From JAWWPG01 sp033850885 (GTDB lineage: Bacteria > Actinomycetota > Actinomycetes > Propionibacteriales > Nocardioidaceae): 37,919 nt of DNA. Every line of letters starts with the position of its first letter. Position 1 is the first letter of the stretch. Where the stretch lies: NCBI GenBank assembly GCA_033850885.1, contig JAWWPG010000034.1:1-37919 (forward strand). Reading direction: 5' to 3'. The position numbers were made by a program, and so were the translations under genes. The notes below the pieces were generated by a model. That model did no database searches. It was not told the origin of the DNA and was given only the letters and a program-made list of their open reading frames with translations. This document shows positions 1-7,692 of this stretch, piece after piece.

Positions 1-132
1 GCCCAGGCGGGCATCACGCCGGGGGAGAACGGCTTCACCTTCGGTCTGCTCTACGCCCGGGAACAGGCCGCCGCCCAGCGCGCCCGAGAGACAGCGCAAG
101 AACTCGTGCGGCAGCTGCGAAACGACAGCTGA
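1..132 (+). CDS. 3' end of a truncated gene, possibly CHAD-domain protein
   Basis: An open frame enters from the left edge and stops with TGA at 130-132, giving the last 43 residues. The tail reads AGITPGENGFTFGLLYAREQ and then becomes an Ala/Arg/Glu/Gln-rich helix. From memory, the pattern GENGFTFGLL(Y/H)xxE resembles the C-terminal end of CHAD domains, which are helical, histidine-rich polyphosphate-binding modules often joined to CYTH domains. That would fit the phosphate theme of the next genes, but the diagnostic histidines lie outside the window. The coding status is well supported by codon bias; the family call is tentative. Confidence 0.5.
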   Translation, partial: AQAGITPGENGFTFGLLYAREQAAAQRARETAQELVRQLRNDS

Positions 133-163
133 CGCACGGCTTCGTGCCCGGCGGTCGGCCGCA

Positions 164-190
164 GGCCCCGCCACCACCATCGGCGGGGCC
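164..190. terminator. GC-rich hairpin between convergent genes
   Basis: Perfect 9-bp arms GGCCCCGCC (164-172) and GGCGGGGCC (182-190) enclose a 9-nt loop. It lies 31 nt after the stop of the plus-strand gene and before the end of the minus-strand phosphoesterase, so it could terminate both. There is no T-run, as is common for actinobacterial terminators. Only sequence symmetry supports this. Confidence 0.5.
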
Positions 191-254
191 CACAAACTGG
201 AGATCTGAAGCGCCTGCCTCCTCGGTTGCTTCTCAACGGTCGATCGGGGCGGGC

Positions 255-1835
255 TCACTGGTGGGGCTGGGCCCGCATGACAGGTTGTCCGGTGTCCGGG
301 TTGAGGAACAACGTTTTGGCGGCGGACTTGTGGAAGTTGAGGAGACCGTTGAGGCTTCCGGAGTACCGGTCGAATGAGGAGTCTCCGATGCGCCTGGCGC
401 CCAGCCAGTTGTCCTCGATGAAGCGAAGGAGCGAGGTTTGGTCGGTGAGTGTGGAGTCGACCGCGTTGACTCGGCTGTACGGCGAGATTGCCAGCAGGGG
501 CAGCCGAGGTCCGTAACCGCAGCGGTCCATGAACCCGCCCAGGGGGGTTCCGTTGCCGCATTTGCCTGGGCCGGAGAGTGCGTCTAGGGCGGACTGTGAT
601 GAGTTGAGGATCGGGCTCATCTGGTGGTCGTACCAACCGTCGCTGTCATCGTAGGCAATGATGACGGCCGTTGAACTCCAGTCCTTCGACCGCTGCAGGG
701 CGTTGATGGTGTTGACGAGGAAGTGCTGCTCGTCGAGCGGGTCGGAGTACCCGGCGTGACCGTCCTGGTATCTCGCCGCCTTGAGGAAGCTCACGGCCGG
801 CAGGTGACCCGACTTGAGTGCGGCCGTGAAGTCCGTGAGGTCGTACTGGTGGTTGGCCCGCCCGTCGTGTCCGATCTCGGCGACGTTCGCGGGAGGGAGG
901 TGATGAGGGTTCGCCGTACTCGCGTAGTACTGGAACGGTTCGTGATGAGCGCTGTAGTCGCTCACCGGGACACCCGCCACGTTCTGGTGGGTCGCGTCAC
1001 AGACAGCCTCTCCGTCGGCAGACCTCGAGGTTGGGCGGAAACCACCCTCGAACCAGCCCCAGCTGACACCTTTCGCGGACAGCAGGTCACCTATGTTGCG
1101 GCCGCTCATTGCGACGGTGCCTGGGGAAGAGCAGTCGTCGAAGGTGGGGTCGGGATCCCCGTAGACCGTCCCGTTCGACACCTCGTCCGGCAGCTGGCGG
1201 GGAGTCGCACCGTGGGTCTGCCCAGAGACCAGGTTGAGAGCGCCCGGTGTAGACGGGCCGAAGACGGTGCCGAAGGAGTTGTCGCTCAACGCGAAGTGCT
1301 GCGCGTAGTTCCAGAGTGCGGTGACGGTGTTGCCGTCGTAGTAGTCCATTCCCAGGCCGGGCTCGCCGAACGCCGGGGCGGAGCAGGCGTCCACCTGGGT
1401 GTGTTGGATGAACTTGTCCATCAGTCCGTGGTCGAACGCCTGCTGCTCAGGGGTGTAGTCGTGGTCCTGATCGCAGGTCAAGGCCTGCGATCGGTCGAGC
1501 CTTTGGGGGTTGGCAGTGTTGGGGTTGTGGTGGAGCAAAGCTGGGGTCAGCCCGTTGACGGTTGGGGTACCGGGCACCGCATGAAAGGCTGGCTCACCGG
1601 TGGGATTGGTGGCGTGCGGATACGTCCCGAAGTAGTGATCGAACGAAACATTCTCCTGGAAGATCACCACCAGATGCTTGATCGGGGTCTCTGTCGACAC
1701 CGCCAGCTGGCCAGGGGGCGCTCCCGCCGCCTGGGCACCCGCGAACGACGGCTCCCCACCGACTCCCGCCAGCACCGCCGCACCGGTGACCGCCGCAGCG
1801 GACGCAGCCGCCATCGACAACCATCGTCTGATCAT
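255..1835 (-). CDS. Secreted phosphoesterase, acid phosphatase / phospholipase C family
   Basis: The product is a 526-residue member of the phosphoesterase family PF04185, which contains bacterial phospholipases C and AcpA-type acid phosphatases. The N-terminus has two arginines and a hydrophobic stretch (about residues 8-25) followed by an Ala/Gly-rich cleavage region, so it is probably exported. The metal and active-site signature is QENVSFDHYFGT at about residues 60-71. Further family blocks are IAYDDSDGWYDHQMSP and, near the C-terminus, RLPLLAISPYSRVNAVD followed by a hydrophobic Leu-Arg-Phe block. I chose the ATG at 1835 because GGAGGAGGA precedes it by a short spacer and the signal peptide begins there; the frame stays open further upstream but without export features. 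Lipid and phosphomonoester specificity cannot be read from sequence. It is the first of three secreted phosphoester hydrolases in the left third. Confidence 0.88.
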   Translation of the reverse strand: MIRRWLSMAAASAAAVTGAAVLAGVGGEPSFAGAQAAGAPPGQLAVSTETPIKHLVVIFQENVSFDHYFGTYPHATNPTGEPAFHAVPGTPTVNGLTPALLHHNPNTANPQRLDRSQALTCDQDHDYTPEQQAFDHGLMDKFIQHTQVDACSAPAFGEPGLGMDYYDGNTVTALWNYAQHFALSDNSFGTVFGPSTPGALNLVSGQTHGATPRQLPDEVSNGTVYGDPDPTFDDCSSPGTVAMSGRNIGDLLSAKGVSWGWFEGGFRPTSRSADGEAVCDATHQNVAGVPVSDYSAHHEPFQYYASTANPHHLPPANVAEIGHDGRANHQYDLTDFTAALKSGHLPAVSFLKAARYQDGHAGYSDPLDEQHFLVNTINALQRSKDWSSTAVIIAYDDSDGWYDHQMSPILNSSQSALDALSGPGKCGNGTPLGGFMDRCGYGPRLPLLAISPYSRVNAVDSTLTDQTSLLRFIEDNWLGARRIGDSSFDRYSGSLNGLLNFHKSAAKTLFLNPDTGQPVMRAQPHQ

Positions 1836-2055
1836 CCTGTCCTCCTCCAGTTGCTGGTCAATGGTGACCAACTGCTCATGATCCTTCGCGCGGCAGGTAT
1901 CCCCTGGCTGACGCGTCAGTGAAGACATGACAACGGCCGGCCGAACTTTGGTCATCCGCTCGTCAACGTCTTGTCGTGAGTGGGTCCAGAAGCGAGTCGC
2001 ACGGGCATGTACCTGACGCTGCTGGACGTGGGTCAGCAACCCCACCGTGCGACCG

Positions 2056-2442
2056 TCAGGGTTCGTTGGGGTGTCTGTCCGAACGGAGCGAGGACTCCTC
2101 ATGCGTCGAGCGTGCTAGGGGAGAGGAACGGTCGACAATGTATCCAACCGAACGTACGGTCCGTATCCTCCCCGTGCCGTCGGGTCTCAGCAGCTTGGTG
2201 CGCAACCGACCCACAAGGACGGACAGCGTGTTGCTCGTCCTGCCCCTCTCGTGTCCCCAGGCTAGATCCAACAGTTCCCTGCGCGTGATGACCCGGCCAG
2301 CCGACTCCAGCAGGACCGTCAGAATCCGGAACTCCTGGAGGGTGAGATGAACCTGCCGGCCGTCCACCTGCAGGGTCATGGCGCCGAGGTCCAACTCCAT
2401 ACCGTCCACCGCGATCACCCGTCTCTTCCCACGTGCCATCAT
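2056..2442 (-). CDS. Orphan OmpR/PhoB-type winged-helix DNA-binding protein
   Basis: The protein has 128 residues and consists almost entirely of a Trans_reg_C winged helix. Residues about 10-105 hold the family blocks: LTLQEFRILTVLLESAGRVI, then RRELLDLAWG, then the recognition helix region TSNTLSVLVGRLRTKLL, then the wing RIRTVRSVGYIVD. No receiver domain precedes it. The start at 2442 has GGGGAGGTGAGG just upstream, so this is not a truncated response regulator. The tail after the wing is short and polar. It sits between two secreted phosphatase genes on the same strand, and an 11-bp tandem repeat lies upstream of it. Because OmpR/PhoB-type domains usually bind tandem repeats, it may control its neighbours or itself. 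No partner kinase is visible, so regulation by phosphorylation is unlikely. Confidence 0.85.
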   Translation of the reverse strand: MMARGKRRVIAVDGMELDLGAMTLQVDGRQVHLTLQEFRILTVLLESAGRVITRRELLDLAWGHERGRTSNTLSVLVGRLRTKLLRPDGTGRIRTVRSVGYIVDRSSPLARSTHEESSLRSDRHPNEP

Positions 2443-2623
2443 GTGGCCTCACCTCCCCGGGCTGCGGGGTGCGCATGTGACCCCGTCGGGTGGTGTCTCG
2501 GGTCCGCTCGGACATGGGCCTTGAGGCTGGCCTTGCGCGGCTGTGACGCGCTTCCGCAGCTTTGCACGATCAATCTCGCGCGTCTCGGAATCACGAGTGA
2601 AGTATTTCAACTGCTAGGCAAGG

Positions 2624-2645
2624 CCGGATGAATGCCGCATGAATG
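2624..2645 (-). promoter_or_regulatory. PHO-box-like tandem 11-bp repeat
   Basis: On the minus strand two abutting 11-mers, CATTCATGCGG and CATTCATCCGG, differ at one base. The 11-bp period is what tandem OmpR/PhoB-type dimers recognise. From memory, the Streptomyces PhoP repeat consensus is G(G/T)TCAYYYR(G/C)G. Offset by one base, the two units match at about 8 and 9 of 11 positions. It lies about 180 bp upstream of the orphan winged-helix gene and downstream of the second phosphatase gene. Confidence 0.45.
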
Positions 2646-2666
2646 GATGTCGAACGAACGTCAGGA

Positions 2667-2689
2667 GGCCGGGGCGACTGGCCCCGGCC
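2667..2689. terminator. GC-rich hairpin after second phosphatase gene
   Basis: Perfect 9-bp arms GGCCGGGGC (2667-2675) and GCCCCGGCC (2681-2689) with a 5-nt loop. It lies about 50 nt past the stop of the minus-strand phosphatase that ends at 2740 and before the PHO-box-like repeat, so it probably separates that transcript from the next gene. No T-run follows. Confidence 0.55.
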
Positions 2690-2739
2690 CACCTTGTCTC
2701 ACCCCGTCGATGGGGCGAGTTTCACGTCGCTCATCACCA

Positions 2740-4539
2740 TCAGCGGCCTCGGCGGCCGATGACACCGGGGAGGACCTGAGTGCCCTCAATCTGAACGGCC
2801 GTCAGCCGATTCGGGTCGAGCCCGAGGAGGGCGAGGATCGTCGGCGCAACCTGGGTGGTTTCGACCGAGGAGGACTCGACCTGACCGTGGATGCCTGGCC
2901 CGTTGACGACCATCAGGACGTGACGGTCGTTGGGGTTCATGCCGCCGTGCTCGGCTAGCTTGGTCGGGTTCGCGTAGACGATGCCTACCTGGACCTTGCC
3001 GAAGACGTCCGGGTACTTGCCGTTGCCGACCGGGACGCCGAAGAAGGCAGCTGCAGCGTCGCCGGCCCAGATCTTGGCGAGACCCGAATGTTGGACCATG
3101 ACCGGGTTCTGGTTGACGTCGTACCCCTGGGCCGTGTGGTGCCACAGGTAGGCCTTGACGAAGTCGCAGGCGGCCTGCGAGTTGTCCGAGAGGTAGGACT
3201 GCCACAGGTCGTCGTCGGTACCGGCGACAATCAGCGTGGGGTTGTCCGGGTGCTTGTGCTGCCAAGCGGCGTTGATTGCGTCGATGATCGGGCCGTCCTG
3301 GACCGTGATGAGCTTGGTCGGATCCCGCGGCGACTGGCCGTGCTTGGCTGTGACGATGATCGTGGTCGAGTTCTCGAGGCCACGCTCCTGGATCGCGGAG
3401 ACCATGCGGCGAAGTTGGGCGTTGACGTAGTCGAGTGCGCTCGAGACGACCGGGCCGGGAACGAGCTGACCCTGGACCCACCGGTAGCCACCTGGCTCTG
3501 GACGGCTGGTGTGGTAGTTGCCGTGCTTGTCCGGACCGATCAGCGTCGTCGGGGTCAAGGGGATCTTCTGTGCGACCGAGACGGCCTGGAAGTTCATCCC
3601 GAAGATCGCCGGGGTGCCCACCTCGGTCGTGCCGGAGTGGTCGCGACCGCCGATCTCATTCAGGATTGCTCGGACCTTGTAGCCGTCGTACTGCTTGGTG
3701 GCGGCCTCGATATGGGCCCAGTCGTCGTCTTGCGGGTACGGGACACCGTTAGGCTCAACAGCCTGCGAGTCGATCTCCGGACCAAAGTAGTCATCGATGC
3801 TTTGACCGTTCGAGCCCGGGCCGTTGAACGACATGTAGACGGCATGCTTGTCAGACCAGGCGGTGCGCATCCCAGCGTCGTGGATCACCTGGAAGATCGT
3901 GTTGTCCCTCAGGTAGTTCCACGGCATGATGTTGTCGCAAGTTGCCGGATTGACCGGGAACGTCGAGATGTTGAACGACGAGGCGTTGTTCTGCAGGTTC
4001 ATGATCGCGGCCGGATTGCTGTCGACTCCGTTGGGGAAGATCGAACCGTTCTCGTCGAACGACGGGAAAGTGCCGTTGGCCGGGTCGATGAAGTCAGGGA
4101 CACTCGCCAATGCGTCATCTGGCGAGTCGTAGACGACGTCGCCGCCCGTGGCCGGCTGGCCCGGGGTGCAGGCAGCACCCGGCTCGTCGGTCTTGTGGCT
4201 GTACGCGACGTCGTAGTAGATGCCGGTCGACCTCGGGTTACCGCCGGTCATCAGAGCGGTGCCACCAGGGTCGGAGTCCGACGGGTTAGACGTCGCCGCG
4301 TTGGTGAACTCGACGCCCCGGTGAGTCAGGTTGGCGAGCGTTGAGCTCGGGTGATGGGCGACGTACCAGTGAAGGTCACTCTGGTGCATGCCATCGACGG
4401 AGATCAGCAGAACGTGCTTGGTGGTGGGCATACTCTTCGGGCGAGCGGGCTGAGCGCTCGCGCTCAGGAGCGGAAGCGCAGACAACGTTGCGACGGACAC
4501 CACCAGTCCGAGCGCGGCTGGACGCGTGCATTTCGACAT
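2740..4539 (-). CDS. Secreted alkaline-phosphatase-superfamily phosphodiesterase / nucleotide pyrophosphatase
   Basis: The 599-residue product has a clear signal peptide (MSKCTRP, a hydrophobic core, cleavage near SASAQ at residues 26-30). The mature part begins with HVLLISVDGMHQSDL (about 42-56), where Asp49 is the usual first metal ligand. The block SNPSDSDPGGTALMTGG (84-100) corresponds to the nucleophile region of NPP-type phosphodiesterases; Ser89 is my best guess for the nucleophile. The C-terminal part carries EHGGMNPNDRHVLMVVNGPG, the late His/Asp metal-binding block. Family members release phosphate or nucleotide monophosphates from phosphodiesters outside the cell. The ATG at 4539 was chosen because it opens the signal peptide and has GGAGAG upstream; a further in-frame ATG 57 nt upstream lacks support. 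Confidence 0.87.
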   Translation of the reverse strand: MSKCTRPAALGLVVSVATLSALPLLSASAQPARPKSMPTTKHVLLISVDGMHQSDLHWYVAHHPSSTLANLTHRGVEFTNAATSNPSDSDPGGTALMTGGNPRSTGIYYDVAYSHKTDEPGAACTPGQPATGGDVVYDSPDDALASVPDFIDPANGTFPSFDENGSIFPNGVDSNPAAIMNLQNNASSFNISTFPVNPATCDNIMPWNYLRDNTIFQVIHDAGMRTAWSDKHAVYMSFNGPGSNGQSIDDYFGPEIDSQAVEPNGVPYPQDDDWAHIEAATKQYDGYKVRAILNEIGGRDHSGTTEVGTPAIFGMNFQAVSVAQKIPLTPTTLIGPDKHGNYHTSRPEPGGYRWVQGQLVPGPVVSSALDYVNAQLRRMVSAIQERGLENSTTIIVTAKHGQSPRDPTKLITVQDGPIIDAINAAWQHKHPDNPTLIVAGTDDDLWQSYLSDNSQAACDFVKAYLWHHTAQGYDVNQNPVMVQHSGLAKIWAGDAAAAFFGVPVGNGKYPDVFGKVQVGIVYANPTKLAEHGGMNPNDRHVLMVVNGPGIHGQVESSSVETTQVAPTILALLGLDPNRLTAVQIEGTQVLPGVIGRRGR

Positions 4540-4638
4540 CGGGCTCTCCAAGGAAGGAAATGGGTGTCCCCTCGCACGTCGCTGTGCGTCCCCCATGCCT
4601 ATCGGCTACAGGCGAGCGGAAAGCGAACCTCAGGTGTC

Positions 4639-4660
4639 CAGTTCCTAACTGTTCAGTTGG
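4639..4660. promoter_or_regulatory. Nested palindromes upstream of phosphatase gene, possible operator
   Basis: The arms CAGTT (4639-4643), AACTG (4647-4651) and CAGTT (4654-4658) form two overlapping palindromes, CAGTT-N3-AACTG and AACTG-N2-CAGTT. They lie about 100-120 bp before the start of the secreted phosphatase at 4539, where a regulator could act. GTTC also recurs with a 10-bp step inside it. Nothing links it to a known regulator. Confidence 0.3.
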
Positions 4661-4831
4661 CCGTGTCGTGGCAGCACGGCCTGGCGACCGGTCCCCGGGT
4701 CATTCTGGCCACCGATGGATGCTCCGCGGACGATTCGAAGGCGACGCGCACGCGGCCGTCAGGTTTGACGGTTGCGGCGTCGGGCAAAGAGGTCGTCGTG
4801 CCAGGGCCGCGCTTGAACTCGGCGTAGAGCG

Positions 4832-4862
4832 TGTGTCAAGTCGCGTGGGGGCTCTTGACACA
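4832..4862 (-). terminator. Hairpin downstream of GcvT-like gene
   Basis: Perfect 9-bp arms TGTGTCAAG (4832-4840) and CTTGACACA (4854-4862) with a 13-nt loop begin 16 nt after the stop of the minus-strand GcvT-like gene. The position suits a terminator. No T-run is present, so an operator role is also possible. Confidence 0.5.
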
Positions 4863-4877
4863 GAAGGAGCAGTGCCG

Positions 4878-5987
4878 CTACGCGCGGGGGCGCCGCTTCT
4901 CCGTGTCATAGATCGGCAGCACGTCGATCGTTGCGGAGACGATCCCGCCGCCAACGGCCACGCCGAGAGTGTTACCCGCACTCGCCTGCTCGCTCGCGAT
5001 CACGGCGAGCCCGATCTTGCCGAACCTCGGGCTGTCCGTCGGGCTCGTGAGGACTCCTACCTCTTCGCCGTCCTTCGTGACCGCCGCCCCGTACTCCGGG
5101 AGCGCGTCGGCCTCGTAGCGCAGCGTGACGAAGCGGTTGGGCCTGTCCGCGGCGACGGCGCGCAGTGCGTCCTCGCCAGAGAAATCGAGCCCCAAGTCTG
5201 TTCGCACCAACCGATCGAGATTGAAGTCGAACGGCGTGCGCTCGTGCGGCTCGTAGTCGTAGCCGGTCACGACCAGCCCGGCCTCGACGCGGGCGATCTC
5301 GATCGCGTCGGTGCCGATCGGCGTCACGCCTGCGCCGACGATCGCGTTCCACAGGGACTCGGCATCGGCGGGATCGAGCAGGAACAGCTCGTACCCGAGC
5401 TCGCCGCCGTACCCGGTCCGCGACAGGTGCACGTCCACGCCTGCCACCTGAATCGGCCGCGGGATGAACCGGAAGTAGCCCAGCGACCCAATGTCCTCGT
5501 CCGTGAGCTTCTGGACGACCTCGCGGGACCGCGGACCGATCACGCCGAGATGCGGCATCGACGGCGTGATCCACTCGAACTCCGCGTCGAGGTCCTGCAA
5601 GAGCTCCCCGAAGCGCTCGTCGTGGTCCCGGCCGTTGGTCATCACCCAGCAGTGGTCCTCTTGCGCGGTGTTGAACACGGTCCCGTCGTCCACCATCAGC
5701 CCGTCGGCATCCACGAACGCGCCGTATCTCACCCGCCCGACCTCGAGCCCGATCGCGTCGTTGCTGAACGCCCGCTGGGCGCCCCTCAGTGCGTCGGGTC
5801 CGCGGAATTCCCATTTGTTCAGCGGTGAGACGTCCCACACGGCAACGTCGTCGCGGATCGCCGCGTACTCCTTCGATACGTCGCCGAACCCCTCGAGCCA
5901 CATCCACCCGCCGTCCTCGGCGTGCGAACCGCCCCGCGCGGCGGTCACCTCGTGGAACGCGGTCCTGATCGCTTCGTTCTCATTCAC
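4878..5987 (-). CDS. GcvT-family aminomethyltransferase / folate-dependent demethylase-like protein
   Basis: The product of about 369 residues belongs to the GcvT/DmdA family, whose members move a one-carbon unit from an amine, sulfonium or aryl methyl ether to tetrahydrofolate. Recognisable blocks are VWDVSPLNKWEFRGPDA, GRVRYGAFVDADGLMVDDGT, LSRTGYGGELGYELFL and IGTDAIEIARVEAGL, followed by FSGEDAL and a barrel-like C-terminal domain with GVLTSPTDSPRFGKIGLAVI. The other glycine-cleavage proteins (P, H, L) are not adjacent, so a stand-alone catabolic demethylase or an orphan aminomethyltransferase is more likely than glycine cleavage. I chose the GTG at 5987, which has GGAGG five bases upstream; an in-frame ATG at 6014 is the alternative but has almost no spacer after its GGGAGG. 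Confidence 0.82.
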   Translation of the reverse strand: MNENEAIRTAFHEVTAARGGSHAEDGGWMWLEGFGDVSKEYAAIRDDVAVWDVSPLNKWEFRGPDALRGAQRAFSNDAIGLEVGRVRYGAFVDADGLMVDDGTVFNTAQEDHCWVMTNGRDHDERFGELLQDLDAEFEWITPSMPHLGVIGPRSREVVQKLTDEDIGSLGYFRFIPRPIQVAGVDVHLSRTGYGGELGYELFLLDPADAESLWNAIVGAGVTPIGTDAIEIARVEAGLVVTGYDYEPHERTPFDFNLDRLVRTDLGLDFSGEDALRAVAADRPNRFVTLRYEADALPEYGAAVTKDGEEVGVLTSPTDSPRFGKIGLAVIASEQASAGNTLGVAVGGGIVSATIDVLPIYDTEKRRPRA

Positions 5988-6220
5988 TCGGGCCTCCGGG
6001 TCGGGAAGCCACATCCTCCCACGGGGTTGAATGGTCGTTCAATGGCCACGGTACGCCCGTTGGTCGACGTAGGCAGCTTTCGAGGCGAAGGGTCGAACGT
6101 CATAGGGACGCCGGGATCGTGGCCGATGCGGAGATTCAACCCGCCTCCGTACAAGAAGTTTGGGAGCGCAGCCGAACTCCTGTTGCACCCTGGAGGCTTG
6201 GCCCAACTGCGACGCGTGGT

Positions 6221-6829
6221 CTAGACGACGCTGAACCCAGGGGGCAGGCCGCGCCGGCCCGTCATCGCCAGCAGCAGGTTGTGGCCGAGGCCGCGCTGAA
6301 CCGCGGAGACCGCCCCGAGCGCGGCGGCCTCCTCGACCGCTTGCATAGGTAGCTCGAGGGGGATCCCCGTCGCGGTCGCGATGTCGAGACCGTGGACGCA
6401 TAGTTCGAACGTGCGCGTCGGCAGGTACGCCGCGACCCGCATGCCGCCCACAATCGTGTGCACGACAAGGTCGGGGTCGGTCGCCTCGGCCACTCGGACG
6501 GCCTCGTCCACGAGGCCGTGGAACCGGGAGGCGGGATCGTCACCGAGGTCACGCCCCGCTTGACGGCCACGGTCGGTGACCGCGTTCGCGTCGAAGTTGC
6601 TCGCCGAGATAGCGGTGAAGTACGCCGACGCCGAGTGGACGACCTCCTCGGCGACCGGACGGGCTAGGTAGTCGATGACCGTGACGAGCGAGCGACTGGT
6701 GTGACCGACGAGGTCGCGGACGGTCCACTCGCCGAGCCCCGGACCGCCCCATGCATCATGGTGGACCTGAGCGATGACGTCATGCACTGAACGGGCCGTG
6801 GCCGCGAAGTTGGCGACGATACTGCTCAT
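6221..6829 (-). CDS. DinB-fold, mycothiol-dependent maleylpyruvate-isomerase-like protein
   Basis: This 202-residue protein fits the actinobacterial DinB-like family annotated as maleylpyruvate isomerase or mycothiol S-transferase. The probable metal triad is visible: His43 in DLVGHTSRS, and Glu142 and His146 in TFELCVHGLDIATATG. The N-terminus also has the usual GEWTVRDLVGH pattern. Such proteins bind a divalent metal and often act with mycothiol on electrophilic substrates; the substrate here is unknown. The start at 6829 gives a normal-length protein beginning at the first helix; the GAGAGAC upstream is a modest ribosome-binding site. It is not obviously in an operon: 191 nt separate it from the next gene on the right. 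Confidence 0.78.
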   Translation of the reverse strand: MSSIVANFAATARSVHDVIAQVHHDAWGGPGLGEWTVRDLVGHTSRSLVTVIDYLARPVAEEVVHSASAYFTAISASNFDANAVTDRGRQAGRDLGDDPASRFHGLVDEAVRVAEATDPDLVVHTIVGGMRVAAYLPTRTFELCVHGLDIATATGIPLELPMQAVEEAAALGAVSAVQRGLGHNLLLAMTGRRGLPPGFSVV

Positions 6830-7029
6830 GCGAGTCAGTCTCTCAGTGCCACGCAATCTCCAGTTCCGCCGGCGCCGGCTTGAAAGCACGCAACATGCTG
6901 ATGACAGGCATGGAAGCGCGCTCCGAGCGATGCCGTCCAGAGTCGGCGAAAAGTCGCGCGACACCGGTCACGTGGGTCGGAGAGGATCGGGGTGATGTTC
7001 GCCGCCCACGACTGCCAACACCACCGTGA

Positions 7030-7473
7030 CTAGTTGATGTCGAACTCGTTTCCTTCGGGATCGGTCAGCGCGACAGCGTAGTGGTCCAGACCCTCCTCGA
7101 CCATCGTGTGCAGCCGGCTGGCACCGAGAGAAACCAGGCGCGCCACCTCAGCCTCGACCCGCTCGCGCCTGGTGTCGAGCGACGAACCACGACCACCGCT
7201 CGCGTTCACGTCGATGTGGATGCGGTTCTTGATCGACTTCTTCTCGGGGACGATCTGGAACCAGATGCGCGGACCCTCACCGTTCGGATCCTCGATGATG
7301 TCGGCGCCGTTGCCAAGCTCGTCGTCGGGTACCCCGATCGACTTGAAGAAGTCGTCCCACGAGTCGAAGCCGGGGGGCGGAGGTGCGATGACGTAGTGCA
7401 ATGCCTCGGCCCAGAAATGCGCGAGCGGCTCCGGTGACGTGCAGTCGATCACCAGCTGGTACGACACGGCCAT
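7030..7473 (-). CDS. Glyoxalase-like (VOC) domain protein
   Basis: A 147-residue single-domain protein of the glyoxalase-like VOC superfamily. It opens with LVIDCTSPEPLAHFWAEALHY, the typical first strand and helix, and ends with DHYAVALTDPEGNEFDIN, the typical final strands with the metal-ligand Glu. The middle block RIWFQIVPEKKSIKNRIHIDV supplies a histidine-bearing strand. The start ATG at 7473 has GGAGG seven bases upstream. It is divergent from the esterase operon at 7693, sharing a 219-bp intergenic region. Substrate unknown. Confidence 0.85.
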   Translation of the reverse strand: MAVSYQLVIDCTSPEPLAHFWAEALHYVIAPPPPGFDSWDDFFKSIGVPDDELGNGADIIEDPNGEGPRIWFQIVPEKKSIKNRIHIDVNASGGRGSSLDTRRERVEAEVARLVSLGASRLHTMVEEGLDHYAVALTDPEGNEFDIN

Positions 7474-7621
7474 CTGAAACCTCCAGGAAGTTCGACTCCG
7501 ACCAGACTGCCACGCTCGAACCACGCGCACCGGACCCGGCCACTCGCTGATCGGATGACTGCGATGCGGCTCAGAGCCGGTGCTTGGTGAAACTGATTCA
7601 AAGGTCACCTGGGTTCGGGTA

Positions 7622-7648
7622 GTGCACGATCGGCACAGGGCTGTGCAC
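7622..7648. promoter_or_regulatory. Twin GTGCAC palindromes between divergent genes
   Basis: Two copies of the 6-bp palindrome GTGCAC (7622-7627 and 7643-7648) are exactly 21 bp apart, about two helical turns. They lie in the intergenic region shared by the VOC gene and the esterase operon, 45 bp before the esterase start. The arrangement suggests an operator for a dimer or tetramer, but GTGCAC is not rare in GC-rich DNA. Confidence 0.3.
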
Positions 7649-7692
7649 GCACATCCCAAGCCACGCCGATGATTGACTTCTAAGGTGCAGCT

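Larger units (their letters stand above)
4540..4877. other. Intergenic region between GcvT-like gene and phosphatase gene
   Basis: This 338-nt gap holds no convincing gene. It contains the hairpin at 4832-4862, the nested palindromes at 4639-4660, and presumably the promoter of the downstream minus-strand phosphatase. The plus-strand open frames through it have no ribosome-binding site and no family resemblance. Confidence 0.6.

Noticed and set aside
134..145. Small hairpin CACG-N4-CGTG just after the first stop
   Set aside because: Four-base arms are too short to be meaningful next to the stronger hairpin at 164-190.
723..1922. 399-codon plus-strand frame opposite the first phosphoesterase
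   Set aside because: Antisense to a gene with the PF04185 signature; no ribosome-binding site or family match.
4641..4660. GTTC repeats upstream of the NPP-like phosphatase as a second PHO box
   Set aside because: The step is 10 bp, not 11, and the first unit matches the consensus poorly. Kept only as a nested palindrome.
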